Below are positions 46,923-55,189 of a DNA stretch of 64,000 nt, piece after piece. Made by a program: the position numbers and the translations under genes. Position 1 is the first letter of the stretch; each line of letters begins with the position of its first letter. The notes below the pieces were generated by a model, which was given only the letters and a program-made list of their open reading frames with translations, had not been told where the DNA came from and made no database searches. This DNA comes from Nocardia brasiliensis IFM 10847 (GTDB lineage: Bacteria > Actinomycetota > Actinomycetes > Mycobacteriales > Mycobacteriaceae). The stretch lies in the NCBI RefSeq assembly GCF_000710915.1, contig NZ_BAUA01000002.1, positions 24,881 to 88,880 of the forward strand. Reading direction: 5' to 3'.

Positions 46923-47875
46923 AACTCGGGCCACTTGCCTCCCTGGGCGGCATCGCCGCCATCGTCGTGCTCGGCGCGGGCTACCTGACCTTCGGTGTGG
47001 TGCAGGTCGATCCGCTGGCCGACTACACGAAGGCGACGATGGTGCTGAAGAATTCCGGTGGGCTCGCCGTCGGCTCGCCGGTGCTGCTCACCGGCATGGA
47101 GGTGGGTCGCGTCGAATCGGTGACCAACAGCATCGGCGGCGTCGAGGTGGGGCTGAAGCTCGTCGCCGAGCGCCGGGTGCCCACCGACAGCACGGTCACC
47201 ATCGAACATCTCTCCGCGCTCGGTGAGCCCTACGTCGAGTTCCGGCCGAATTCCGAGGGCGGTCCGTACATCCGGGACGGCCAGCAGCTGCAGACCACCA
47301 ATGTGCAGACGCCGCTGTCGATTCCGGAGGTCGCCCGGCTGGCCACCCGGACCTTGAACCAGCTCGATCCCAAGGTGGTCAGCTCGCTGGTGAGCACGGC
47401 GGAACAGTCGCTGGCCGGCACCGACAGCGCGATTCCCAATCTGGCCCGCTCCGGTGATCTGCTCGCCGCGGCCGTCATGAGCCGTAACCCGCAGATCGTC
47501 TCGCTGCTCAACAGTTTGCAGAGCACGGCGACCGACATGGACTGGGTCGGCCCGTCGTTCAGCGCCGCCGCGCCCGAGTGGCTGAAATTCGCCGAGGCGG
47601 TGAGCAACCTGGTCGATCACGTGGGCACCATGGTCGACGGTCAGCCGATCGACCAGTACACCACCGGCAACGGGGTCGCACCGTTCACGGAAAAGACCAT
47701 CGCCACGTTGCGGGAGCTGCAGCCGGAGTTGAGTTCGCTGGCTCCGGTGCTGCGTCCCCTGGTCGACGCGATCGTCGCGGCCGCGCCGCGGATCGATATC
47801 TCAGCCCTGATCTCCCAGGCCCTCGCCGATGTCGACGCCGACGGCGCCGTCAAGGTGCGGGTCGCGATCAAGTAG
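46919..47875 (+). CDS. Mce family protein MceF
   Basis: 318 aa. Short N-terminal anchor (LGGIAAIVVLGAGYLTFGV), MCE domain (AVGSPVLLTGMEVGRVESV) and helical tail. It is the last of the six Mce subunits and is followed 14 bp later by the Mce-associated gene, with a good AGGAGG site. Confidence 0.9.
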   Translation: MKLGPLASLGGIAAIVVLGAGYLTFGVVQVDPLADYTKATMVLKNSGGLAVGSPVLLTGMEVGRVESVTNSIGGVEVGLKLVAERRVPTDSTVTIEHLSALGEPYVEFRPNSEGGPYIRDGQQLQTTNVQTPLSIPEVARLATRTLNQLDPKVVSSLVSTAEQSLAGTDSAIPNLARSGDLLAAAVMSRNPQIVSLLNSLQSTATDMDWVGPSFSAAAPEWLKFAEAVSNLVDHVGTMVDGQPIDQYTTGNGVAPFTEKTIATLRELQPELSSLAPVLRPLVDAIVAAAPRIDISALISQALADVDADGAVKVRVAIK

Positions 47876-47889
47876 GAAAGGAGGCCGCG

Positions 47890-48495
47890 ATGTCGAACGA
47901 CGTTGTGACCGAACCGAAACCGGCAACCGAGGACAAGGACACCGCGGCCGCGCCCGCGCCGGCCAGGGACGCGCGGACCGTCTCGATCCGCCTGTCCACC
48001 ATCGCGACCGGCGCCGCGCTGGTGGGGCTCGGCGCCGCGACCGTCGTGTTCGCCTCGCTGTGGTTCTCCGCGCGCGGTGAGCTCAGCGATCGCGACGCCG
48101 CGGCCGCGGCGAACCAGCACGCCGAACAGGTCGCCACCGACTACGCGGTCGGCGCCTCCAACATCAACTTCCAGGACGTGAACTCCTGGGTCGCCAAGCT
48201 CAAGACCAACACCACCCCGCAGCTGGCCAACAAATTCGACGCGACCGCGCCGAAGCTGCAGGACATCCTGGTGCCGCTGAAGTGGACCTCCACCTCGACC
48301 CCGATCACCGCCAAGGTGATGAACACCGACAACGGGATCTACAAGGTCAACGTCTTCCTGAACGTCACCTCGACCAGCGCCCAGACCCCCGACGGGGCGC
48401 AGACCACCGTCACCTACACGGTGAACGTCGACCCGAACAACGGTTGGAAGGTCGCCGACGTCGGCGGAGTGGCGGGCGCGCTGCCCAAGCAGTAA
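47890..48495 (+). CDS. Mce-associated membrane protein
   Basis: 201 aa. The cytosolic Glu/Ala-rich N-terminus is followed by one membrane helix (about 44-64) and an extracytoplasmic domain of the Mam type, with the pattern AKLKTNTTPQLANKFD and a C-terminal beta region. Such proteins follow mce genes and help assemble or stabilise the complex (Mam family). It is 14 bp after mceF and probably ends the operon; a weak 6-bp hairpin (tgctga/tcagca, 48496-48512) follows. Confidence 0.85.
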   Translation: MSNDVVTEPKPATEDKDTAAAPAPARDARTVSIRLSTIATGAALVGLGAATVVFASLWFSARGELSDRDAAAAANQHAEQVATDYAVGASNINFQDVNSWVAKLKTNTTPQLANKFDATAPKLQDILVPLKWTSTSTPITAKVMNTDNGIYKVNVFLNVTSTSAQTPDGAQTTVTYTVNVDPNNGWKVADVGGVAGALPKQ

Positions 48496-48590
48496 TGCTG
48501 ATTCATTCAGCAAATCTCGGGTAACCTCCCGTTCGGATCAGCTGTGCATTCGTACCGGTATTTCCTGTCCCAGCAGTGAAGGCGGTTTCG

Positions 48591-49241
48591 ATGGCGACAC
48601 CTGAAGGCGGGCGCGGCGACAATTCCCGCATGCTGGCCATCGCGGCCGTGATCGCCGCAGTGCTCGCGCTGGTGGTCGCGGTCGGTCTGTTGTTGCGGTC
48701 GAACGGGGACGCCGCGGACCACAAGCCGGGTTCGACGACGGCCCGGACGTCCACCAAGACGAGCCCGACGCCGACCATCACGGTGAGCCGGTTGCCCGCT
48801 ACCTTGCAGTCACCGAGCCCGCCGCCGGTGGTGCCGCAACCGGCGCGCAGGATCGGCGACGACTGCTCCGCCGGCGGCATCGTCGCGCGGTGGGATCTGC
48901 GCGAGGGGCAGTGGATGTGTGTCCCGCAGGGACAGGGTCGTGACCCGCACCGGGTGGGCGACGACTGTTCCCACGACGGGATCGTCGCGCAGTGGGGCTT
49001 GGGTCCCGACGGGCGCTGGATCTGCATCCCGCAGGAACAAGGCGGCGATCCGGCGCCGCCACCGGTCCCCGCTCCGCCGGTCGTGCCCGCTCCACCGGTC
49101 GCGCCTGCCCCACCCCCTGCGCCGGAGCCGCCGCCCGCCCCCGAACCGCCGCCCGCGCCCGAGCCGCCGCCCGCCCCGGCGCCGCTCTTCCCACCACTGC
49201 CGGGATTTCCGCCGCCGCCACCGGTACCCGCTGTGCGCTGA
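48591..49241 (+). CDS. Pro-rich single-pass membrane protein with a duplicated Cys motif
   Basis: 216 aa. A membrane helix (about 15-36) and a Ser/Thr-rich linker are followed by two copies, about 33 residues apart, of the pattern (I/V)GDDCS-x2-GIVA-x-W-x-L-x4-W-x-C-x-PQ. A roughly 60-residue Pro/Ala tail follows, with PEPPPAP repeats. Each Cys pair could form a disulfide outside the membrane. I do not recognise the family. The ATG at 48591 follows GAAGG. It comes after the Mce operon but may be separate. Confidence 0.72.
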   Translation: MATPEGGRGDNSRMLAIAAVIAAVLALVVAVGLLLRSNGDAADHKPGSTTARTSTKTSPTPTITVSRLPATLQSPSPPPVVPQPARRIGDDCSAGGIVARWDLREGQWMCVPQGQGRDPHRVGDDCSHDGIVAQWGLGPDGRWICIPQEQGGDPAPPPVPAPPVVPAPPVAPAPPPAPEPPPAPEPPPAPEPPPAPAPLFPPLPGFPPPPPVPAVR

Positions 49242-49281
49242 CAGCCCGAAAACCGATCGACACGGCTGGGATGCTCGACAG

Positions 49282-50166
49282 GTGACCGTCGTTCCCGAAT
49301 CCTTCGCCACTCGCCTCGCCGGACAGGAGGGCGCGCCCGCGCGTGCCTGGCTCGATGCCCTGCCCGATCTGGCCGCGCGTTACGCCGATCGCTGGCAGCT
49401 CACCTTCGACGGACCGTCGATGCACGGTTACGGCGGGCTGGTGCTGCCGGTCCGGCGCGCCGACGGTGCCGCGGCCGTGCTCAAACTCAACTACCTGACG
49501 CCGGAGACCAGGGACGAACCGGTCGCTCTCGCCGCCTGGGGCGGCGACGGAGCGGTCCTGTTGCTCGACAGCGCCGCCGCCGACGGTGTGCTCCTGCTCG
49601 AACGATTGACCGCGGACCGGTCCCTCGAAACCGAGCCCATCGACGACGCGGTACGGATCACCGCCGAACTCATGCGCAGGCTCGCCGTCCCAGCGCCCCA
49701 AGGCATTTCGCGTGATCTGCGGGTGGAAGCGGCGGGGTGGGCCGAAGAGTTGCCCCGCGAGTGGGCGCGTCTCGGCGCGCCGTATTCACGCAAACTGCTC
49801 GACGCCGCCATCGAGGCGTGCACCCAGCTGGGACCCACCGCGGATCGGCTGCTCGTGAACGAGGACCTGCACTTCGAGAATGTCCTTGCCGCCCAACGGG
49901 AACCGTGGCTGGTCATCGATCCGCAGCCGCTCGCGGGCGATCTGGAGTTCAGCACGCTCTCGCTGCTGTGGAGTCGCCGCACCGAATCAACCCTCGACGA
50001 CCGCTTCGCCGCCCTGGTCGACATCGCGGGCCTCGACCCCGACCGCGCCCGCGCCTGGACCCTCGTGCAGTGCGCCAGGAACTGGCTCTGGTTCGCCGAG
50101 GAACAAGACTGCACCGACCCCGGCTACCCCTCAGTCCAAGCCATCGCCCCCTGGGCCCTCCGCTGA
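49282..50166 (+). CDS. Aminoglycoside/hydroxyurea phosphotransferase-like kinase (APH(6) type)
   Basis: 294 aa. The pattern HGYGGLVLPVRRADGAAAVLKL (N-terminal lobe with ATP-binding Lys), VNEDLHFENVL (catalytic loop with Asp) and WLVIDPQPLAGDLEF (metal-binding Asp) is typical of the streptomycin 6-kinase/APH-like fold. Real substrates in chromosomal copies are often unknown. GTG at 49282 starts right at the conserved N-terminus. A shrunken copy of this gene lies 640 bp downstream. Confidence 0.8.
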   Translation: MTVVPESFATRLAGQEGAPARAWLDALPDLAARYADRWQLTFDGPSMHGYGGLVLPVRRADGAAAVLKLNYLTPETRDEPVALAAWGGDGAVLLLDSAAADGVLLLERLTADRSLETEPIDDAVRITAELMRRLAVPAPQGISRDLRVEAAGWAEELPREWARLGAPYSRKLLDAAIEACTQLGPTADRLLVNEDLHFENVLAAQREPWLVIDPQPLAGDLEFSTLSLLWSRRTESTLDDRFAALVDIAGLDPDRARAWTLVQCARNWLWFAEEQDCTDPGYPSVQAIAPWALR

Positions 50167-50321
50167 CCTATCGACACCGCAAGTACGTGCAGGTCATCGA
50201 CCGCTGGGCCGACAACGTCCGGCACGGCATCGGGCTGTAGCGACGGTCTCGTCGGGCGGGTGAAGCATCGCCCGGGGACGTAGTCGTCAGCTTCGCCGTG
50301 GCGGTAATGAAAAGGTCGGGG

Positions 50322-50609
50322 CTACTCCCCGGAGTCGTTGTGCTGCTGGCGCTCCCGGGCGCGCTTGGCCTGGAGGTCGCGGTACCACGGCTCGTATTCG
50401 GTACCGATGCAGTCATCGTGGAATCGCTCCGGCAGTGCCGTGGCAGGCTCCGAGGGTTTCGGACCAGCTGTCGCGGCTCGCTCGCGGTCCATCTCGGCGG
50501 ACATGGCCGTGGCCTGTGCGATCAAGTCGGGGTCCAGGGGCGGGAGCCCTCGGGTGAAGGTCTTACCGGCGATACGGACCGGTGTTTCGTTGTCATTGTC
50601 ACCGCTCAT
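50322..50609 (-). CDS. Hypothetical protein
   Basis: 95 aa, hydrophilic, Asp/Glu-rich at the start and Arg/Gln-rich at the end (AKRARERQQH), with no signal or membrane segment. An AGGG lies about 7 bp before the ATG. It sits on the opposite strand between the phosphotransferase gene and its remnant. I do not recognise it; it could be spurious. Confidence 0.45.
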   Translation of the reverse strand: MSGDNDNETPVRIAGKTFTRGLPPLDPDLIAQATAMSAEMDRERAATAGPKPSEPATALPERFHDDCIGTEYEPWYRDLQAKRARERQQHNDSGE

Positions 50610-50808
50610 AAGGATCCCTTTGGTTAGGAGACACGCTCGACCATCGTGATAATCGTGCGTCCGGACACGAAGTCGTCAACGCGGGGTAACTCTCGCCCGA
50701 TCGCGTCACGACGGCAATCCCTCCAACGACTCTCTCAGCTGACAACCGCTGTCTCTGCGTCCCTCGCATCCGGCGAAAATAGATGGACAGTGCTGAGACG
50801 CTGAGAAG

Positions 50809-51003
50809 GTGATTGTCGTTCCGGACCAGTTTGCTGAGCAGCTCGTCAACTACGAGGGACCCCGGGTCGCAACCTGGTCGCGCAGCGTCCCAGCCCTCGC
50901 CAAAGAGTTTGCCCAACGATGGCGAGGGATCCCCGCGCTGGGCGACTTCGCAGACGACAAATACCGGGCGGTGCGAGATATCGCGCCGTGGGCGTTGGGG
51001 TGA
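50809..51003 (+). pseudogene. Internally deleted remnant of the adjacent phosphotransferase
   Basis: A 64-codon in-frame ORF (GTG start). Its first about 40 residues (VIVVPDQFAEQL...EGP...RW) align with the N-terminus of the kinase at 49282 (VTVVPESFATRL...EGA...RW). Its last 13 (YRAVRDIAPWALG) match the final residues of that protein (YPSVQAIAPWALR). The whole catalytic middle, about 230 residues, is absent, so it cannot be a kinase. It is a tandem paralogue reduced by deletion. Confidence 0.7.
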
Positions 51004-51011
51004 GGCGGTGG

Positions 51012-51566
51012 CTATGGGGCGAAGATGGGCACGACAAAGCGTTCGACCAGCGCACGTTCCGTGGCGGCAGGGTGGGCGGGCCAGAACAACAGTGACAGCA
51101 CCACCCGCACGATCCACTGGCCGGCGGCGGGGTCGGCGGCCGCCGCGCCGGTGACCGTCGTCGCGGCCGTGGCCAGGCGCGGGTTGCTTGCCAGGAACCG
51201 ATCGACCTCGCGCGGGTCGGCGGTCCGCAGGAATGCCGCGGCCACGGGGTCGGCGCGTACTGCGGTCAAGGCGGTGAGTATCGCTTCGGCGACGCGCTCG
51301 GCGCCGGTCAGCGTCGTCACCGACCGCTCGATGGTGTGCGCGATGCGCGCGGTGGCGGCGGCGAGCACGGCCTCGCGCAGCGCGGACTTGCCGCCCACAT
51401 ACCGGTACACCGTCGCGCGCGAACAGCCCGCCTGGGCGGCGACTCGGTCGATGGTCAACCGTGCCATGCCGTCGCGGGTGATCAGGGTCGTCGCGGCCGC
51501 GTGAATGCGGGCCACGGCGAGTTCGCGACGCTCGCCGCCGGCGAGCCAGTCCGGTTGTCCGGTCAT
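51012..51566 (-). CDS. TetR family regulator
   Basis: 184 aa. HTH: RLTIDRVAAQAGCSRATVYR followed by YVGGKSALREAVL (about residues 37-68). Divergent from a cytochrome P450 gene across 226 bp that contain three copies of tgtctca, which are candidate operator half-sites. Probable repressor of the P450 gene. Start at the ATG at 51566. Confidence 0.85.
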   Translation of the reverse strand: MTGQPDWLAGGERRELAVARIHAAATTLITRDGMARLTIDRVAAQAGCSRATVYRYVGGKSALREAVLAAATARIAHTIERSVTTLTGAERVAEAILTALTAVRADPVAAAFLRTADPREVDRFLASNPRLATAATTVTGAAAADPAAGQWIVRVVLSLLFWPAHPAATERALVERFVVPIFAP

Positions 51567-51605
51567 CGGAAACCCCGATTCGGTCGAGATACGGTCGAAC
51601 TATTT

Positions 51606-51706
51606 TGTCTCAGCGTGCGACAAACATGGCGGATTTGCCCGGTAAACCGCTGCTCAACGCGGGCGTTGAGACACCGGGTGGCCCTGGACGAACCTGGGCT
51701 GTCTCA
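51606..51706. repeat. Three copies of tgtctca in the TetR/P450 intergenic region
   Basis: tgtctca occurs at 51606-51612, inverted (tgagaca) at 51667-51673, and again at 51700-51706. The last two form an inverted pair. Probable TetR binding half-sites. Confidence 0.5.
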
Positions 51707-51792
51707 CTTTCGCGGAAGGGTTGACTTCGTCGGCGCCGGCGCGAAACCTGTTGTGCGGAAACAGTTGTCGGCAGCAGGAAGGGGCGGCGACG

Positions 51793-53022
51793 ATGCCGGA
51801 CACCACGGATCGGCTGGACTTCTTCGATCCAGCGCTGTTGAACGACCCGTATCCGCTCTACGCCGCCTTGCGTGCGGGACTGCCCGTGCACTGCCTCGCC
51901 GACACGGGGTTCGCGCTGGTGAGCCGGTCCGATCTGGTGGCCGAGGCCGCCGCCCGGACTGCCGAGTTCTCCTCGCACCTGACCGCAGCCCTGGTGCGCG
52001 CGCCGGACGGTCACCCGGCGGTCTTCGATCTCGACGGCGGCGGCAATGCCGTGCACGTGCTCGCCACCAGTGACGAGCCGACACATCAGTGGCACCGCAA
52101 GCTGGTGCTGCCGACGTTGGTGGCGAAACGGATCCGCGCCCTGGAACCCACCGTCGTGGCCACCATGGCACGGTTGTGGGAGCACGGCTTTCGCGACGGG
52201 CGAATCGAGTGGGCCGGTGCGGTGGCCGATCGCCTGCCGATGACTCTGGTCGCGGCGCTGATCGGATTGCCGGACAACGACATCGAGCGACTCGTCCGCT
52301 GGGGCTATGCCAGCACCGAACTGCTCGGCGGCCTGCGGGCGCCGGATCAGCTCGGCGCGACCGTGACCGCCTCCGTCGAACTCGCGGGCTACCTGCACCA
52401 GCAGTTCGACCGCGCGCGGTCCGAGCCGGGCGACGACCTCCTCGGTGATCTGGTCCGCGCCTGCGCCGCAGGCGAATTGACCTCGTCGGTCGCGGTACTG
52501 ATCCTGGTGCAACTGGTCGGCGCGGGCGGTGAATCCAGTGCCGGTCTGATCGGCAACGCGGCGCGGCTGCTGGCTACAGATCCTGCTCTCCAGCAGCAGG
52601 TCCGGGACGAACCGCGGCTGCTGGAGCCGTTCTTGGAGGAGGCGCTGCGGCTGGAGTCCCCGTTCCGGGCGCATCACCGGCACGTGGTCACCGACACCGC
52701 ACTGGGTGGGGCCGCGTTGCCCGCGGGCAGCCATGTGCTGCTGCTGTGGGGTGCCGCCAATCGTGACCCGGCGGCGTTCGACGCGCCGGACGAGGCCCGG
52801 CTGAACCGAGCCGCCCCACGCAGCCACCTCGCGTTCGGCAAGGGCACGCACTTCTGTGTCGGCGCGGCGCTGGCCCGATTGGAGGCGCGGATCGCCCTCG
52901 GGACTTTGCTGGAGCGCACCAGCTCATTCGAACTGAGCCCGAGCCCCGATGCGGCGCAATGGTTTCCGAGCATCTTCGTGCGGCGGCAGCAGCGTCTGGA
53001 ACTGAGCTGCGCAGCGCCGTGA
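51793..53022 (+). CDS. Cytochrome P450
   Basis: 409 aa. The heme-binding motif FGKGTHFCVGAALAR (Cys ligand near residue 356), ExxR (EEALRLESPF) and the I-helix oxygen-activation region GAGGESSAG are present. In the last, the usual Thr after the acidic residue is Ser. Start at ATG 51793, with GGAAGGGG upstream. Substrate unknown; redox partners are not nearby. Probably controlled by the divergent TetR protein. Confidence 0.92.
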   Translation: MPDTTDRLDFFDPALLNDPYPLYAALRAGLPVHCLADTGFALVSRSDLVAEAAARTAEFSSHLTAALVRAPDGHPAVFDLDGGGNAVHVLATSDEPTHQWHRKLVLPTLVAKRIRALEPTVVATMARLWEHGFRDGRIEWAGAVADRLPMTLVAALIGLPDNDIERLVRWGYASTELLGGLRAPDQLGATVTASVELAGYLHQQFDRARSEPGDDLLGDLVRACAAGELTSSVAVLILVQLVGAGGESSAGLIGNAARLLATDPALQQQVRDEPRLLEPFLEEALRLESPFRAHHRHVVTDTALGGAALPAGSHVLLLWGAANRDPAAFDAPDEARLNRAAPRSHLAFGKGTHFCVGAALARLEARIALGTLLERTSSFELSPSPDAAQWFPSIFVRRQQRLELSCAAP

Positions 53023-53029
53023 GCGCTCA
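53020..53029. terminator. Palindrome shared by two convergent stop codons
   Basis: tgagcgctca is a 10-bp perfect palindrome in which the P450 stop (53020-53022) and the DUF5313 stop (minus strand, 53027-53029) are the two ends. Confidence 0.4.
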
Positions 53030-53407
53030 GTGTGGATGCTGGGCGGCGTAGCGCGCGCGTTCCTCGGCGCGGCGGCGGGCCCGTTCCGGGTTCTCCAGAT
53101 CGGCCGGTAATCCGTGCTTGGCCAACCGGTGTGCCCGGTTCATCGGCATGAAGGCCACCGTGTAGAACAGGGCCAGCAGCAGTGCGAGCAACACCATCGA
53201 CCCGCGCAGCCACAGCTCCCCGGGGAAGAGCAGGAAGACCGCGAACAGCGGGGTGAACGGGATCAGCCCGCGCACCAGATGCCTTGCGACCGCGTGCTTT
53301 CCGGTGAGGTCACGGCGCACCCAGTCGATCATCGAATCGGGCAGGCGGCGCCCGAAGGCGTAGCCGAGCCACTGAATCGGGTTGGGCCGTCGCTGTTCTC
53401 GGGACAT
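53027..53407 (-). CDS. DUF5313 family membrane protein
   Basis: 126 aa. N-terminal RPNPIQWLGYAFGRRLPDSMIDW, two membrane helices (about 46-64 and 70-88) and an Arg/Ala-rich helical tail are typical of DUF5313, found in Nocardia and mycobacteria. Function unknown. The ATG at 53407 begins at the conserved N-terminus. It lies 31 bp after the MarR gene on the same strand and may be cotranscribed with it. Confidence 0.8.
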   Translation of the reverse strand: MSREQRRPNPIQWLGYAFGRRLPDSMIDWVRRDLTGKHAVARHLVRGLIPFTPLFAVFLLFPGELWLRGSMVLLALLLALFYTVAFMPMNRAHRLAKHGLPADLENPERARRRAEERARYAAQHPH

Positions 53408-53438
53408 GCGCGAACTCCTCGCAGGCGGTCGGGTCGAA

Positions 53439-53885
53439 CTAGGCGGGCACGGCGCGACGGGCCGCGGCGTTGACACGGTTGAGTACGTCACGGAGTTCCT
53501 CGAGGTCGGTCAGGGTCACGCCGAGCCGCTCGACGACGGCGGGCGGAATCCGCAGGGCCTGCTCGCGCAGGGCGACCCCGGCCGGGGTGAGGTTCACGAC
53601 GAGGTTGCGTTCGTCGCGGCTGTCGCGTTCCCGGCTGATCAGCCCGGCGTTCTCCAACCGCTTGAGCAGTGGCGACAGGGTCGGTGAATCCAACTGGATC
53701 GCCTCGGCGATCGCTTTGACCGACATCGGCGCCTCGCCCCACAGCGCGAGCATCACCAGATATTGCGGATGGGTGAGCCCGAGCGGTTCGAGCAGCGGCC
53801 GATAGACGGCGAGCACCGCGCGATTGGCCACGGCCAGCGCGAAGCACACCTGCCGATCGAGCTGTAGCGGATCCTCGATCTCCAT
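53439..53885 (-). CDS. MarR family regulator, OhrR-like
   Basis: 148 aa. The N-terminus LQLDRQVCFALAVANRAVLAVY carries the conserved reactive Cys (residue 14) of OhrR organic-peroxide sensors, followed by the winged helix (LTHPQYLVMLALW, LLKRLENAGLISRERD). A good AGGAGG precedes the ATG. No ohr peroxidase gene is adjacent. The divergent DUF418 gene shares the intergenic operator region. Confidence 0.85.
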   Translation of the reverse strand: MEIEDPLQLDRQVCFALAVANRAVLAVYRPLLEPLGLTHPQYLVMLALWGEAPMSVKAIAEAIQLDSPTLSPLLKRLENAGLISRERDSRDERNLVVNLTPAGVALREQALRIPPAVVERLGVTLTDLEELRDVLNRVNAAARRAVPA

Positions 53886-53913
53886 CTGTCCTCCTCGTGG
53901 GCTCGTCCTAAGG

Positions 53914-53940
53914 TTAACGCATGAACAGTTAGTGCATGAA
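53914..53940. promoter_or_regulatory. Direct repeat, probable OhrR/MarR operator
   Basis: ttaacgcatgaa (53914-53925) and ttagtgcatgaa (53929-53940) share 10 of 12 bases in the same orientation, 15 bp apart. They lie 29 bp upstream of the MarR start and 67 bp before the divergent DUF418 gene. Confidence 0.55.
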
Positions 53941-54006
53941 GTATGTGGGCGACATCTCGTCCGCGGATGCACGGTTCTCGCGGGTGCGGTGGTTAATTTG
54001 AGACGC

Positions 54007-55005
54007 ATGCACAACGACCCCGGCCGACTACGCATCCACGAACTCGATGCCGTGCGCGGATTCGCCCTGTGCGGGATCCTGGTCGTCAACATCTGGCAGC
54101 TCACCGACATGACCGCGGTGAAGGCGCCCGGCGAGATGGTGCCGCTGCGGCACGTCCTGTCGATCCTGTTCGAAGGACGGTTCTTTCCGATCTTCTCGTT
54201 CCTGTTCGGACTGAGCTTCGCGCTGTTCCTGGAGAGCGCCGCGGCGCGCACCGATCGTCCTCGACTGGTGCTGATCCGTCGCTTGCTCGCCCTCGGCGTG
54301 CTCGGGTTCGTCCATCATCAATTCCAACCCGGCGAGGCCCTGCTGCCGTACGCGATCGTCGGGCTGGTGATCCTGTTGCCCGCCGCAAGCCTGCCGGATT
54401 GGCTGGTTTTGCTGCTCGGACTGGTGGCGGTGGGTGTCGCGGTGGCGCTCGGGGGCGGTTTCGGCCTGGTGCCCGGCCTGTTCCTGCTCGGCCTCGCGAC
54501 CGCCCGCTACGGGATCGCCGACACGCTCGACGAGCGCGGCGGGCAGCTTGCGGTGGCGTTCGCGCTCGCCCTGCCCGCAGCCGTGGCGACGGCCGTGTGG
54601 GAGTTCCGCATTCCGTATCTGGACCTGCTGGCCAGCAACATTCCGTCCGTCGCGGGGTTGTTCGGCGCGCTCGCGTATCTGACCGGGTTGCTGCTGGTGC
54701 TGCGCACCGAGATCGGCGAGGTCGTCTCGGAGGTGCTCGAACCCCTCGGCCGGATGGCGCTCACCAACTACGTGTCCGCGACGGCGCTGGTCTTGCTGAT
54801 CGCGCCGCGCATCGGACTGACCGGGTCGAACCGGTACGCCCTGCTGCTGGGCCTGGCGGTCGCGATCATCGCGGTCCAAGCGGTGTTCAGCTGGGGCTGG
54901 CTGAAACTGTTCCGCTATGGGCCGCTGGAATGGTTGTGGCGCTGCGTCACCTGGTGGGAGCTGGTGCCGGCGCGGCGAGCACCCGACCCGAGCCGACAAT
55001 GGTGA
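54007..55005 (+). CDS. DUF418 family membrane protein
   Basis: 332 aa. The typical opening RIHELDAVRGFALCGILVVN is followed by about nine to ten membrane helices and the DUF418 end region (LEPLGRMALTNYVSATAL, then FRYGPLEWLWRCVTW). DUF418 proteins resemble acyltransferase-type membrane enzymes, but function is unproven. The ATG at 54007 is the conserved start. Divergent from the OhrR-like gene. Confidence 0.85.
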   Translation: MHNDPGRLRIHELDAVRGFALCGILVVNIWQLTDMTAVKAPGEMVPLRHVLSILFEGRFFPIFSFLFGLSFALFLESAAARTDRPRLVLIRRLLALGVLGFVHHQFQPGEALLPYAIVGLVILLPAASLPDWLVLLLGLVAVGVAVALGGGFGLVPGLFLLGLATARYGIADTLDERGGQLAVAFALALPAAVATAVWEFRIPYLDLLASNIPSVAGLFGALAYLTGLLLVLRTEIGEVVSEVLEPLGRMALTNYVSATALVLLIAPRIGLTGSNRYALLLGLAVAIIAVQAVFSWGWLKLFRYGPLEWLWRCVTWWELVPARRAPDPSRQW

Positions 55006-55189
55006 TCAGCCCAGACGCACCAGCGACAAGTCCGTCACGTGGTCATCCTCTCGCACTGTGCGGCAGTGTTTCTCGGTGGTCGGGTGGGGGCGGCAGTCGG
55101 TAGGACGAGTCGGTGTGCCGGCAGCGGGATCGCGGCGGTACGGCGCGCCGGAGCGTCAACCTGTCCGGTGCGTCGCAGACTGGACGGTC

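Noticed and set aside
50253..50274. Hairpin cgggcg/cgcccg after the phosphotransferase gene
   Set aside because: Only 6 bp with a 10-nt loop and no U-tract; expected by chance in such GC-rich DNA.
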